A stretch of 64,000 nt of DNA, taken from Candidatus Poribacteria bacterium (GTDB taxonomy: Bacteria > Poribacteria > WGA-4E > WGA-3G). A model generated the notes under the pieces. The model was not told the origin of the DNA. It ran no database searches and saw only the letters and a program-made list of their open reading frames with translations. Of the stretch, positions 28,838 through 38,154 are shown piece after piece. A program made the position numbers and the translations under genes. Position 1 is the stretch's first letter; each line of letters opens with the position of its first letter. The stretch covers positions 124,001-188,000 of the forward strand of contig JAJDTM010000062.1 in the NCBI GenBank assembly GCA_022827185.1, in the 5' to 3' direction.

Positions 28838-28972
28838 TATCGGCTGTCGGCTGTCGGCTGTCGGCTTTCAGTAAAGAGGGTTTCTGATAAACCAGAGTCC
28901 TTTGCTGATTGCTAACGGCTGATAGTTGACCGCTATTCTTCTGACTGCTGACGGCTGATAGCCGACGGCTAA
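28838..28972. repeat. GGCTGTC/GGCTGATAG repeat tract between acpP and fabF
   Basis: Three tandem TCGGCTG units, then TTTCAGTAAAGAGG and several ACGGCTGATAG or GACTGCTGACGG units. Similar words lie near 22106, 26632, 28486 and 39640, always between genes. Confidence 0.65.
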
Positions 28973-28990
28973 TCAAAAAGGATCGGTCTC

Positions 28991-30229
28991 GTGGAGCGTG
29001 TAGTTATTACAGGAATCGGTGTCGTCAATGCGATTGGCAACACGAAAGAAGAATATTGGGATGCGCTTGCCAGCGGTAAAAACGGAATCGGACCTTTAAC
29101 GTATTTTGATGCCTCCGAGCATCGCACCCAAATCGCCGGAGAGGTAAAGGATTTTCAGGCGGAACAGTACATGGATCGCCGCGCCGCGTCCAGACTTCCG
29201 CTATTCATTCAGTACGCGCTTGCAGCTGCAATCATGGCGCACGAAGATGCCGGTCTGGACCTTGATAAAGTTGATCCTTACCGCGCAGGGGTTCAAATCG
29301 GATCTGGGATTGGCGGCATCGGTGTCCTTGAAGATAACGCAAAGATCCTTGCTGAAAAGGGTGCTAAACGCGTGAGTCCGTTTCTTGTCCCGTACATGAT
29401 TATTAACATGGCGGCGGGGCAGATCTCCATCCACTTTAACCTCAAAGGTCCCAATTCAACGTCCGTCACTGCCTGTGCAAGCGCGAACCATTCTATGGGG
29501 GATTCGTTTCGGACCATCCAGCATGGGGAAGCAGATGTGATGTTCACTGGTGGTACGGAATCGGCGATTACGCCTTTGGCTTTTGCTGGGTTCTGTTCAA
29601 TGCGTGCGATGTCGGAGCGGAACGATGAACCTGAACTCGCTTCTCGCCCTTTCACGAAAGACAGGGACGGCTTTGTCATGGGCGATGGTGGTGGTGTCCT
29701 GATCTTTGAATCGCTATCGCATGCGAAAGCGCGTGGCGCCCATATCTATGCGGAAATCGTTGGGTATGGGAGGACCTCAGATGCTCACGATATGGTCAGC
29801 CCCCCTGAAGACGGCGAAGGTGCAGCAAAAGCGATGGAATTCGCACTCAAAGATGCTGAATTGCCCTTAGATGCTGTCGATTACATCAATGCACACGGCA
29901 CCTCCACACCGATCGGCGATGTCGCTGAAACGAACGCCATTAAAATGCTGTTCGGCGAACAAGCATACAAAATTCCCGTTAGTTCTACGAAATCGATGGT
30001 TGGGCATCTGCTCGGTGCTGCGGGGGCTGTGGAACTTATCGCCTGCTTAGGCGCGATGGAGAAAGGTTTCCTACCACCAACTATCAACTACGATATGCCA
30101 GATGAGGCCTGTGACCTGGATTACGTCCCAAACGAAAGCCGTGATGCGAAAATTTCGGTCGCACTCTCCAATGCATTTGGCTTTGGTGGACACAACACCT
30201 CTATCGCTATCCGCAAGTTTACAGGTTAG
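28991..30229 (+). CDS. fabF: 3-oxoacyl-ACP synthase II
   Basis: 412 residues; elongates acyl chains by condensing acyl-ACP and malonyl-ACP. Active site Cys in [14 protein letters not shown], His in [12 protein letters not shown] and His in [11 protein letters not shown] are all present. GTG start. Fifteen bases separate it from folK. Confidence 0.96.
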   Translation: MERVVITGIGVVNAIGNTKEEYWDALASGKNGIGPLTYFDASEHRTQIAGEVKDFQAEQYMDRRAASRLPLFIQYALAAAIMAHEDAGLDLDKVDPYRAGVQIGSGIGGIGVLEDNAKILAEKGAKRVSPFLVPYMIINMAAGQISIHFNLKGPNSTSVTACASANHSMGDSFRTIQHGEADVMFTGGTESAITPLAFAGFCSMRAMSERNDEPELASRPFTKDRDGFVMGDGGGVLIFESLSHAKARGAHIYAEIVGYGRTSDAHDMVSPPEDGEGAAKAMEFALKDAELPLDAVDYINAHGTSTPIGDVAETNAIKMLFGEQAYKIPVSSTKSMVGHLLGAAGAVELIACLGAMEKGFLPPTINYDMPDEACDLDYVPNESRDAKISVALSNAFGFGGHNTSIAIRKFTG

Positions 30230-30244
30230 TGCTTTGGAGAATCT

Positions 30245-30739
30245 ATGCCCGTAGCCTACGTCGGTTTCGGAAGTAATATTGGCGACCGACTGGCGCATAT
30301 CCAGAACGCTATCCATGCCTTATCGAAAACGGAGGGGGTCATTTTACAAAAGATTTCCTCCGTTTACAAAACCGATCCTGTAGGGTATGAAGCGCAGGCA
30401 CACTTTCTGAACGGTGTCGCTGCAATCCAAACCGACCTCCTACCCTTATCCTTACTACACGCCTTAAAAGACATCGAGACCGCTATCGGTAGAAAACACC
30501 GCATCCGCTGGGGACCGAGAGAGATCGACTTAGACATACTCATTTATGGAGATTTGCGCCTCCAGACCGAGAAACTCGTCATCCCGCACCCAGAGATGCA
30601 TCTGCGCCGTTTTGTGCTGGCTCCATTAGCAGAGATTGCACCCGATCTTGTGCACCCAGTCTTAAAAGAGACCATTCAGATTTTACTTGAACGTCTTGAG
30701 GATGACAAGTCCGTTCTGAAAACAGATGTATTTCCTTAG
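30245..30739 (+). CDS. folK: HPPK, folate biosynthesis pyrophosphokinase
   Basis: 164 residues. Transfers pyrophosphate to 6-hydroxymethyl-7,8-dihydropterin. Signature [28 protein letters not shown] and [16 protein letters not shown] are all seen. TTGGAG precedes ATG. It is the last gene of the plus-strand cluster, converging on a secreted-protein gene. Confidence 0.95.
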   Translation: MPVAYVGFGSNIGDRLAHIQNAIHALSKTEGVILQKISSVYKTDPVGYEAQAHFLNGVAAIQTDLLPLSLLHALKDIETAIGRKHRIRWGPREIDLDILIYGDLRLQTEKLVIPHPEMHLRRFVLAPLAEIAPDLVHPVLKETIQILLERLEDDKSVLKTDVFP

Positions 30740-30765
30740 ATTGCCCTGAGAGAAAAAAGAAAGAA

Positions 30766-32640
30766 TTACTTCCGTATCAACATCTTCCGCGTTGCCGAGA
30801 AATCGCTGGCTTTCAGTATATAAAAATAAACTCCGCTTGCGACAGGTTCACCGTGTGCGTTTCTACCATCCCAATACGCCGCACGACTCCGAGATTCATA
30901 GATACCGACAGATTGATGCCCTAAATCCAGCGTCCGAACTAACTTCCCATCTGCAGCATAGACGGATATGCTAACATCCGCGGGTTCTGCCAACTGATAT
31001 GGGATCCACGTCTCGGGGTTGAACGGATTTGGATAGTTTGGTAGGAGTGCTGTCTCTTTTGGTGTCAATGCTGCCAAGAGTTGCTCCAAAATCAGAATGC
31101 CGCGTTGGAAAGTGGGATCGGTAAGATTAAGTTGGCGTGCTTCACGTAGCCATGTTGCTACATCTGCCCTTGTAGGGGCGATCTCCAGGTCGCGACTCCA
31201 TAATTCAGGTGCAGCGGCAGTATTCCCAAACGCCGCGGCGACCAACGTCAAATCTATAATATTGACAACACCATCACCATTGACATCCGCAGCATTTTCT
31301 CCTTGCTTACCGAAATTTGAGGCAACCAGCGTCAGGTCTATGATGTTAACGACTCCGTCATCATTAACATCCTCCGGCAGTTGTGGCGGTTCGCTAATCT
31401 CTGCGTTTTCTATTTCTGGGACTGAACTCCCCCCGGAACTGTCAGTCAATAACATGTCAGATAACCGAAGCGTAGAGGCTTTGGCAGCAACGACCTCAAA
31501 CGTGATGGTCGCAAGGGTGCCATCTCCACTGCTGTCGCCTGCAAGCGAGGATGCAGCAAGCGTCACGGTATTCCCCTCCGCAACAGGTGGAATAAAGAAC
31601 GCACCTGAAGGCAGGTAATCCGCATTTTCACTTTCCACATAGCGGAGTGCTGAGGTATCAAAATTCACAGTGGCTTGATAGCCTGCGACGTTTTCTCCGT
31701 CGGCTATATTAAGGGAGAAGGTGAATTGTTCGCCAATAGCCGGTGACTGCACGGTGGCAGGCGAAAGACGAACCGTGACGTTTGGTGATGAAGAGGGTAT
31801 AAGTTCCCATAAAAGCACCGTGCCGTCCAAACCCCCGGTTGCGATCGTATTTCCATCCGGACTAAACGCAACACTACTGACCGGGCTTGTGTGTCCTGTG
31901 AGTGTGTTTATGAGTGTTGCAGTGTGTGCGTCCCATAACCGGACGGTTGTGTCCTGACTCCTAGTTGCGATAGTGTTTCCATCTGGACTATACGCTACAC
32001 TATTGACCACGTCGGTGTGTCCCGTGAGCGTGTTTATGTGTGTCGCAGTGTCTGTGTCCCATAACCGGACGGTTGTGTCCCAACTCCCGGTTGCGATAGT
32101 GTTTCCATCTGGACTATACGCTACACTATTGACCATGCGGGTGTGTCCCGTGAGTGTGTTTATGAGTGTTGCAGTGTCTGTGTCCCATAACCGGACGGTT
32201 GTGTCCCAACTCCCGGTTGCGATAGTGTTTCCATCCGGACTATACGCTACACTATAGACCGGGCTTGTGTGTCCTGTAAGTGTGTTTATGAGTGTTGCAG
32301 TGTGTGCGTCCCATAACCGGACGGTTGTGTCCCAACTCCCGGTTGCGATAGTGTTTCCATCCGGACTATACGCAATACTATTGACCGAGCTTGTGTGTCC
32401 GCCAATCAGTGCCACCTCCCTACCGCTACGCGCATCATACACCCAGATACCGATGCCACCCCCCACCGCAAGACGACTGCCATCCGGGGAATACGCTATC
32501 TGGCTTATTTCGCCTTTGCCCAGACGTGCTCTGGCACCGTCCGGTAAGTCCCACTGCGGGGAATCTTGGGCGAAACTCGTTGTTATGTTGAGGGTTGAGA
32601 CGAAAAATAAAACGGTCAGGAAAGAAATAACGTTTTTCAT
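30766..32640 (-). CDS. Secreted WD40-cohesin-dockerin-FlgD-like protein
   Basis: 624 residues. Signal peptide 1-25 (ends TTSFAQ). Six WD40 blades follow at 42-280; blades 2 to 5 are almost identical copies of a 42-residue unit (GHTSxVxSVAYSPDGNTIAT). Residues 286-415 form a cohesin-like domain (RLSPATVQSPAIGEQFTFSL). 424-474 is a dockerin with two calcium loops (DVNDDGVVNIIDLTL, DVNGDGVVNIIDLTL). The C-terminus (533-624) is a FlgD-like/type A sorting domain starting LLPNYPNPFNPETWI. One polypeptide therefore carries both partners of the cohesin-dockerin pair. Expected on the cell surface or secreted. Its first blade resembles that of the sigma factor fusion at 41457. Function unknown; scaffolding or adhesion is an inference. 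Confidence 0.85.
   Translation of the reverse strand: MKNVISFLTVLFFVSTLNITTSFAQDSPQWDLPDGARARLGKGEISQIAYSPDGSRLAVGGGIGIWVYDARSGREVALIGGHTSSVNSIAYSPDGNTIATGSWDTTVRLWDAHTATLINTLTGHTSPVYSVAYSPDGNTIATGSWDTTVRLWDTDTATLINTLTGHTRMVNSVAYSPDGNTIATGSWDTTVRLWDTDTATHINTLTGHTDVVNSVAYSPDGNTIATRSQDTTVRLWDAHTATLINTLTGHTSPVSSVAFSPDGNTIATGGLDGTVLLWELIPSSSPNVTVRLSPATVQSPAIGEQFTFSLNIADGENVAGYQATVNFDTSALRYVESENADYLPSGAFFIPPVAEGNTVTLAASSLAGDSSGDGTLATITFEVVAAKASTLRLSDMLLTDSSGGSSVPEIENAEISEPPQLPEDVNDDGVVNIIDLTLVASNFGKQGENAADVNGDGVVNIIDLTLVAAAFGNTAAAPELWSRDLEIAPTRADVATWLREARQLNLTDPTFQRGILILEQLLAALTPKETALLPNYPNPFNPETWIPYQLAEPADVSISVYAADGKLVRTLDLGHQSVGIYESRSRAAYWDGRNAHGEPVASGVYFYILKASDFSATRKMLIRK
31801..32400 (-). repeat. 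126-bp tandem repeats encoding WD40 blades
   Basis: About five units of 126 bases, four of them nearly identical at DNA level (shared ACGGTTGTGTCC and GCGATAGTGTTTCCATC words at regular spacing). Such identity suggests recent expansion or ongoing recombination. Confidence 0.85.
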
Positions 32641-33346
32641 TATCTAAATGCTCCTTTGAAAGACAGGGATTGACCGGCTGGTGGATTTCTATAAAGTGAA
32701 TGGCAACGTTGTTGCTATTGGTTTACGTATAGAATACATTATAGTAATGTTTGATATCCGCTTCGCACGGGGTCTCGCGACGCATCGCGAGGTAATTGAC
32801 ACACTTATTCAGTTATAATAGGTCAAATCTTATTTTTATTCAAATAAAAAATAAAATAACCTATATATGACTATAAATTATAGGATACTTTCAGGGAAAG
32901 GCAGATGATAGCCATAAAAATGGCTAATTTTACTTGAAAATACTTTTGGGACTAAAATGTGGTAATTTCATTAGTTGCCACCTATTTATTCTCATTGTGA
33001 AGCAATAGCACTCCTAATGAAGATTAACTTTTTAATTGGGTGATTTTTTAAGGCTGTCCGGTTCGGTTAGGAGGGAAATTGAAGAAACACCCAAGCAAAA
33101 ACACCGAACCTACCGGGTCTGGGAAAACAGAGAATTACCCAAATATTTTATTAAACTTCATATAGGGTGAAGAATTTCCTGAAAATATCTGTTCAAACGT
33201 CCAAAAACTGTTAGTAGCAACTTGGGGTATAATATACAAAAAATGTCGATTTTCCCAAAGTTTTTGGGTGGCATGGTATTTTTACGTCCAAGACGATATT
33301 GGCAGTTTTCCAAATCGGTTTTTCATAGACTTTTACACCGCATATC
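32641..33346. other. Long non-coding gap
   Basis: About 700 AT-rich bases without a credible gene. It holds one copy of the dispersed GAAGAAACACCCAAGC block at 33081-33096, between GGTTCGGTTAGG and CCGAACCTACCGG, which together form an imperfect palindrome. Nothing else is recognised apart from an extended -10 site at the right end. Confidence 0.5.
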
Positions 33347-33355
33347 TGATATAAT
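33347..33355 (+). promoter_or_regulatory. Extended -10 promoter of the ATPase-nuclease gene
   Basis: TGATATAAT is a perfect extended -10 (TG-N-TATAAT). No good -35 lies at the right distance, which fits this promoter class. The leader would be about 25 bases with AAGGAG at 33371. Confidence 0.6.
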
Positions 33356-33386
33356 TTCCGCAGTCCTTACAAAGGAGAATCAAAAG

Positions 33387-34985
33387 ATGAGATGGTTTGA
33401 AACCCGCGGGCCCGTCTATCCTGAAGATAACTACGTCGTCGCACGCACAGATGAACGCACGGATTTTGTGAATCGACTAAAAATGGGCAGGTACATTGTC
33501 CTCTTTGCGCCGCGTCAGACAGGCAAGACCACGTTCTTCCGAAACGCCCTCGACTCACTTGAAGCCGAAGGCAGTACCTATTTCCCAATACAACTTAATT
33601 TTGAGGGGTACGTAGACAGCGATGCCGATGCTTTTTATAGGTCTCTCTGCAAAGAAATTTGTAAGGAAATTAAAGGTGTCTTCCAAAAACGCGGGAAGAG
33701 TCCCTCTGATGCGCTCAATAGATTTTTGGCGAACGCGCAAATAACTGAACCTATTTCGATGCGGGAGTTTTTTGAGGATCTTGGAGGTCTGCTCGAAAAT
33801 CAGCGGTTTGTCATGATTATTGATGAATTTGATAGCATTCCACGGGATGCAATTAGAGGGTTTCTGCATTCGCTGCGTCAAATTTACCTTTCTGGGAGGA
33901 CTCGGTGTCCACACAGTATCGGCATCATTGGTGTCAAGAACATCACACAACTCAACTACGATCGCTCCATCTCTCCCTTTAATATACAAGACGAGTTCAA
34001 ATTGCCCAATTTCACGCTTGAACAAGTGCAAGAACTCTTTTCACAATACACCGATGAAGTCGGGCAACCCTTCACACCTGAAACCATTGAAGCCATCCAC
34101 AAACAGACTGCCGGTCAGCCTGTGCTTGTCAATCGTTTCGCGCAAATTCTTACCGAGGAATTAGACCTCCCGAAAAGCGAACCGATTACAATGGAACACT
34201 TTTCAGAAGCACATATCCAACTCCTCCGTGGAGGACACACGAATATTGATCATCTGGTGACAAATATCCGTAGGGATCGGCGGTATGAGGCATTCCTCAT
34301 GAAAATCGCCTCTTATGATGAAGGTGCAGAATTCAACCTGTACAATGAACTCATCAATGAACTTGCCACTTATGGTGTCATCGCCAAGGGGGATGACGGT
34401 ATGTGTGAAATTATCAACCCAATTTATCACTATTGCATCATACGGGCATTCAAGCCGATAGTCAACGGATTGGAGCAGGAGTATCTACCAGAAGACAATC
34501 GCGCAGGATTTGAGGATTATCTTACACCAGATGGACAGATTCAAATGGCAGCACTCCTTGATAACTTCCGCGACTTTATCGCACGTGCAGGCTTCAAAAT
34601 CTTACAAGTCCCGGATACCCCACAGGAATACGTCGGACAACATCTCCTCTTTGCCTATCTTGAGCAGTTTGTCCAAATTGTGGGTGGGGCTATGTACCTT
34701 GAGGTGCAAACAGGGCGCGGTAGAATGGATCTCCTGATCCTCCACAGAAACCGAAAATACATCGTTGAAACAAAAATCTGGGGCGGAGGTAACCGTTATC
34801 AGGCAGGTAAAACGCAACTTGCAGCGTATGTCAGATCGGAGGGTGCTGAGGAAGGATACTACGTTGTGTTTGACCATCGCAACACGCCGGAACCGCGCGT
34901 GGAGACAGAAACTATAGACGGATTGACGATTCGGAGTTACGTGATCCCTGTGATTCAAGAACGTCCCTCAGACACTGTCCAGTAG
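33387..34985 (+). CDS. AAA ATPase fused to PD-(D/E)XK nuclease-like domain
   Basis: About 532 residues. The N-terminal P-loop NTPase has Walker A APRQTGKTT near 45-53 and Walker B FVMIIDEFD; the middle is a winged-helix-like region. The C-terminus carries YLEVQTGRGRMDLLI and YIVETKIWGGG, the D and ExK of a PD-(D/E)XK nuclease. Proteins of this build (AAA_14/DUF1703-like) are frequent in Bacteroidetes and environmental phyla; some are thought to be defence or selfish genes, but function is not established. ATG 33387 with AAGGAG is clearly better than the in-frame ATG at 33222. It stands alone, with its own extended -10 promoter. Confidence 0.8.
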   Translation: MRWFETRGPVYPEDNYVVARTDERTDFVNRLKMGRYIVLFAPRQTGKTTFFRNALDSLEAEGSTYFPIQLNFEGYVDSDADAFYRSLCKEICKEIKGVFQKRGKSPSDALNRFLANAQITEPISMREFFEDLGGLLENQRFVMIIDEFDSIPRDAIRGFLHSLRQIYLSGRTRCPHSIGIIGVKNITQLNYDRSISPFNIQDEFKLPNFTLEQVQELFSQYTDEVGQPFTPETIEAIHKQTAGQPVLVNRFAQILTEELDLPKSEPITMEHFSEAHIQLLRGGHTNIDHLVTNIRRDRRYEAFLMKIASYDEGAEFNLYNELINELATYGVIAKGDDGMCEIINPIYHYCIIRAFKPIVNGLEQEYLPEDNRAGFEDYLTPDGQIQMAALLDNFRDFIARAGFKILQVPDTPQEYVGQHLLFAYLEQFVQIVGGAMYLEVQTGRGRMDLLILHRNRKYIVETKIWGGGNRYQAGKTQLAAYVRSEGAEEGYYVVFDHRNTPEPRVETETIDGLTIRSYVIPVIQERPSDTVQ

Positions 34986-35014
34986 TCAAGATCGGTCAGT
35001 TGGACTTCATCTTT

Positions 35015-35407
35015 TTATTCTTCTGCCACAGCTAATAATTTACCGGACCCACCTTCAAACAGATAGCGTTTGCCCTCTAAGAAACCGACAACATCGCCAC
35101 GCGCTTCGGCACCGTGTGAATTAACCAGCTGCCAGCCTTTCGGCACATCTGCGTAGGCATTAGCTTCTTCATCGACTAACAATAAAAAATCCGCGGTTCC
35201 TTCACTCTCTTTTGGACTGAAGACCCGGAACTCATGAAAGGAGTCATCACGCTCTGGGGTGCGAAAACGGGCTGTATCCCGGACGCATTCTACTTTCTGC
35301 ATCGCCCGCACGCTTTGACGGGTCTCTGGATGGTGATATGACCAGTGGTATTGCCAATGTAATCGAAAAATCCTTACGAATTTCTGCCAAAATCGAATGG
35401 TCTTCAT
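35015..35407 (-). CDS. Hypothetical protein
   Basis: About 130 residues beginning MKTIRFWQKFVRIFRLHW, basic and aromatic at first, then mixed, with a glycine-rich C-terminal part (FLEGKRYLFEGGSGKLL). No family recognised. GAGG lies about nine bases before ATG 35407; an earlier in-frame ATG at 35440 would add 11 residues. Coding status rests on length, ribosome binding site and composition. Confidence 0.5.
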   Translation of the reverse strand: MKTIRFWQKFVRIFRLHWQYHWSYHHPETRQSVRAMQKVECVRDTARFRTPERDDSFHEFRVFSPKESEGTADFLLLVDEEANAYADVPKGWQLVNSHGAEARGDVVGFLEGKRYLFEGGSGKLLAVAEE

Positions 35408-35599
35408 AAGATCTAACCTCTTTGTGGATTGTTCATTCAATTAGATGGTATCTGTCGCGACATAAGATTATTCTTACGCTATTGGACGATTATCTATGCA
35501 CGTTGTTTATAATAGAGTCCCGAATGCCAAAAAGGAGAGTAAAATGATAATATGCCCTGCAAATACGCCTTAGCAGCGCTGCCAACGCGTTTGAAAAAC

Positions 35600-35628
35600 T
35601 TGCAATTCCTACATAAATATGGTATAAT
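35600..35628 (+). promoter_or_regulatory. Predicted promoter of the sucC operon
   Basis: TTGCAA (35600-35605) and TATAAT (35623-35628) with a 17-base spacer, roughly 85 bases before sucC. The rest of the 305-base gap 35408-35712 shows nothing else. Confidence 0.75.
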
Positions 35629-35712
35629 TTCTGAGATATTAATCCGGGATACACAAGATGTACATGCCAGTATAATGCCAAAGGAGTCTTACCCCAGAAT
35701 CATACCAAAGAT

Positions 35713-36897
35713 ATGAATATCCATGAATATCAAGCCAAACAAATTTTGGAATCCCACGGTGTCAATACACTACCCGGTGAAGTTGCCGAAACACCAGCAG
35801 AAGCAGAAACCGTTGCCCAAGAACTCAATTGTGATAGATACGTTGTCAAGGCACAAATCCACGCAGGCGGGCGCGGGAAAGGCGGTGGTATCAAAGTCGC
35901 AAACTCACCCGCAGAAGTCAAACAGCACGCTGAAACACTCCTCGGCATGCAGCTCGTGACCCCGCAGACCGGTCCTGAAGGGAAACGCGTCCGTAAAGTG
36001 ATGATCGCTCAAGCAGTGGAGATAGAGAAGGAGTACTACCTCGCTATCTTGCTTGACCGCGAGACCTCCCAACTGACTTTAATCGGTAGCGAAGAGGGGG
36101 GTGTCAATATTGAAGAGGTCGCAGCGAAAACCCCCGAAAAAATCATTAGGACACAAATTGATCCGGCTTTCGGGTTAACCGAATTTCAGGCGCGGGCGTT
36201 CGCATACAAATTGGTTACCGACACAACTTACCGTTTGATTATTCCAAACGCCGCAGCACTCATTTTATCGCTTTACAACGCCTTTACCGGATGCGATTGT
36301 TCACTCGTAGAAATTAACCCGTTGGCAATCGTCCGAATAGATAACGAATTAGATATTGTCGCTCTTGATTCCAAGGTCAACTTTGACGATAATTCACTCT
36401 GGCGGCATCCTGATATTGCTGAGATGCGCGATCCACACGAAGAAGATCCGAGTGAGTTAGAAGCGAGCGAATCGGGTTTAAGTTACATCCGTCTTGACGG
36501 CGACATCGGTTGCATGGTGAACGGTGCAGGGTTAGCGATGGCAACAATGGATATTATCAAACAGAATGGTGGTGAACCCGCGAACTTCCTTGATGTCGGT
36601 GGTGGTGCATCCGTTGAGGCGGTGGCACACGCCTTCCGTCTTATCCTCGCAGATGAAAATGTGAAGGCTGTCCTTGTCAATATCTTTGGCGGTATCATGA
36701 AATGCGATACGATCGCGAACGGCATCGTTGAAGCGGCGAAACAGGTCGAACTTAACGTTCCCCTTGTGGTTCGATTGGAAGGAACGAACGTGGAACTCGG
36801 CAAACAGATTATCGCTGAATCGGACTTGAATGTTCGGCAAGCAGAGGGACTCTCTGAAGCGGCACAACTTGCAGTAACGGCGGCGAATTCTGGATAA
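35713..36897 (+). CDS. sucC: Succinyl-CoA synthetase beta subunit
   Basis: 394 residues; the ATP-grasp subunit that couples succinyl-CoA cleavage to nucleotide phosphorylation in the TCA cycle. [40 protein letters not shown] and [11 protein letters not shown] are standard. No close Shine-Dalgarno site is seen: AAGGAG is about 27 bases upstream. Its partner sucD is not adjacent but three genes downstream. Confidence 0.96.
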   Translation: MNIHEYQAKQILESHGVNTLPGEVAETPAEAETVAQELNCDRYVVKAQIHAGGRGKGGGIKVANSPAEVKQHAETLLGMQLVTPQTGPEGKRVRKVMIAQAVEIEKEYYLAILLDRETSQLTLIGSEEGGVNIEEVAAKTPEKIIRTQIDPAFGLTEFQARAFAYKLVTDTTYRLIIPNAAALILSLYNAFTGCDCSLVEINPLAIVRIDNELDIVALDSKVNFDDNSLWRHPDIAEMRDPHEEDPSELEASESGLSYIRLDGDIGCMVNGAGLAMATMDIIKQNGGEPANFLDVGGGASVEAVAHAFRLILADENVKAVLVNIFGGIMKCDTIANGIVEAAKQVELNVPLVVRLEGTNVELGKQIIAESDLNVRQAEGLSEAAQLAVTAANSG

Positions 36898-36940
36898 AAG
36901 TGCAGAGAACTTGGATCAAGGTTAGAGGAGAACTTGATAC

Positions 36941-38131
36941 GTGGAGAAACTTGAATTAAAGGATATAGACGTTACCGGAAAACGTGTTCTCGTGCGGGTA
37001 GACTTCAACGTGCCAATGAAGGACGGGAAGATTACAGATGAAACCCGCATTACCGCCGCGCTGCCGACACTTTTATCACTCATCAACGCGGATGCCAAAA
37101 TCATTCTGGTGACACACTTAGGCAGACCCGAAGTGGGTTCGGTCGCTGATCAAAAGGCACTCTCTACAGAACCGATCGCTATAGCCCTCAGCAGAAAACT
37201 CGGCACACGCGTAGCGCACGTCAACAATTGCATCGGTGAATCGGTGCAAAGTGCTGCAGAATCTTTGCGCAACGGTGAGGTACTGCTCCTTGAGAATGTC
37301 CGCTTCTATGCTGAAGAAACCGAGAACGATGCCGTATTTGCTCAGCAACTCGCTTCGGTCGCGGAGGTCTATGTTAACGATGCTTTTGGGACAGCACACC
37401 GTGCCCATGCCTCAACCGAGGGTGTAACCCACTATCTGAGTCCGTGTGTCGCCGGATTGCTGATGGCACGTGAAATCTATTATCTCAGCACGAGTCTTGA
37501 AGATCCGAAACGTCCGTATATCGCTATTCTTGGCGGTGCGAAAGTATCCGACAAAATTACACTGATTGAGACGCTCCTTGAAAAGGTCGATAAACTCCTC
37601 ATCGGTGGTGGTATGGCATATACATTTTTAGCCGCGATGGGACTCAATATCGGCAATTCGCTTGTCGAAACTGAGAAACTTGATGTCGCGGAATCGCTCA
37701 TTAACATGAAGCGTTTCTCGGACACCGTTTTATTACCAGTAGACCACGTTGTGGGTCGAGACTTTGATGCCGAAACCGAATCCCAGATTATCGACGAAAA
37801 GGATATTCCCAATGAATGGCAAGGATTGGACATCGGGCCCGAAACGGTATCAGCGTTTGGTGAACAGATCGCAGCAGCGAAAACGGTGGTGTGGAACGGT
37901 CCCTTAGGTGTCTATGAATTCGAGAAGTTCGCACAAGGCACGATCGCGGTGGCAAAACAGATTGCAGATTCGGCGGCGGTGAGCATCATCGGCGGCGGTG
38001 ACTGTGTCGCAGCGATACAACAAGCCGGTGTTGCGGATCGGATGACACATATCTCAACAGGCGGCGGCGCGTCCTTAGAATTTTTAGAAGGTAAATCTTT
38101 ACCCGGTATCGCGGCTTTAACAGACAATTAA
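36941..38131 (+). CDS. pgk: Phosphoglycerate kinase
   Basis: 396 residues; makes ATP from 1,3-bisphosphoglycerate in glycolysis. Signature VLVRVDFNVPM, THLGRPE, YVNDAFGTAHRAHAS, GGAKVSDKI and the C-terminal IIGGGDCVAA are present. GTG start with GAGGAG upstream. Lies 43 bases after sucC and 23 before proS. Confidence 0.96.
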   Translation: MEKLELKDIDVTGKRVLVRVDFNVPMKDGKITDETRITAALPTLLSLINADAKIILVTHLGRPEVGSVADQKALSTEPIAIALSRKLGTRVAHVNNCIGESVQSAAESLRNGEVLLLENVRFYAEETENDAVFAQQLASVAEVYVNDAFGTAHRAHASTEGVTHYLSPCVAGLLMAREIYYLSTSLEDPKRPYIAILGGAKVSDKITLIETLLEKVDKLLIGGGMAYTFLAAMGLNIGNSLVETEKLDVAESLINMKRFSDTVLLPVDHVVGRDFDAETESQIIDEKDIPNEWQGLDIGPETVSAFGEQIAAAKTVVWNGPLGVYEFEKFAQGTIAVAKQIADSAAVSIIGGGDCVAAIQQAGVADRMTHISTGGGASLEFLEGKSLPGIAALTDN

Positions 38132-38154
38132 TTTAGATCCGCAAAGGAAAAGAG

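Noticed and set aside
31801-32400. CRISPR array
   Set aside because: The regular repeats encode WD40 blades in frame, with 126-bp units and no short repeat/spacer structure. No cas genes are present.
31097-32647. Plus-strand repetitive frames opposite the WD40 gene
   Set aside because: They mirror the 126-bp repeats and carry no signal of coding on that strand.
32796-32819. TTGACA and TATAAT promoter near 32800
   Set aside because: The spacer is only 12 bases, too short for sigma-70, and no gene follows closely.
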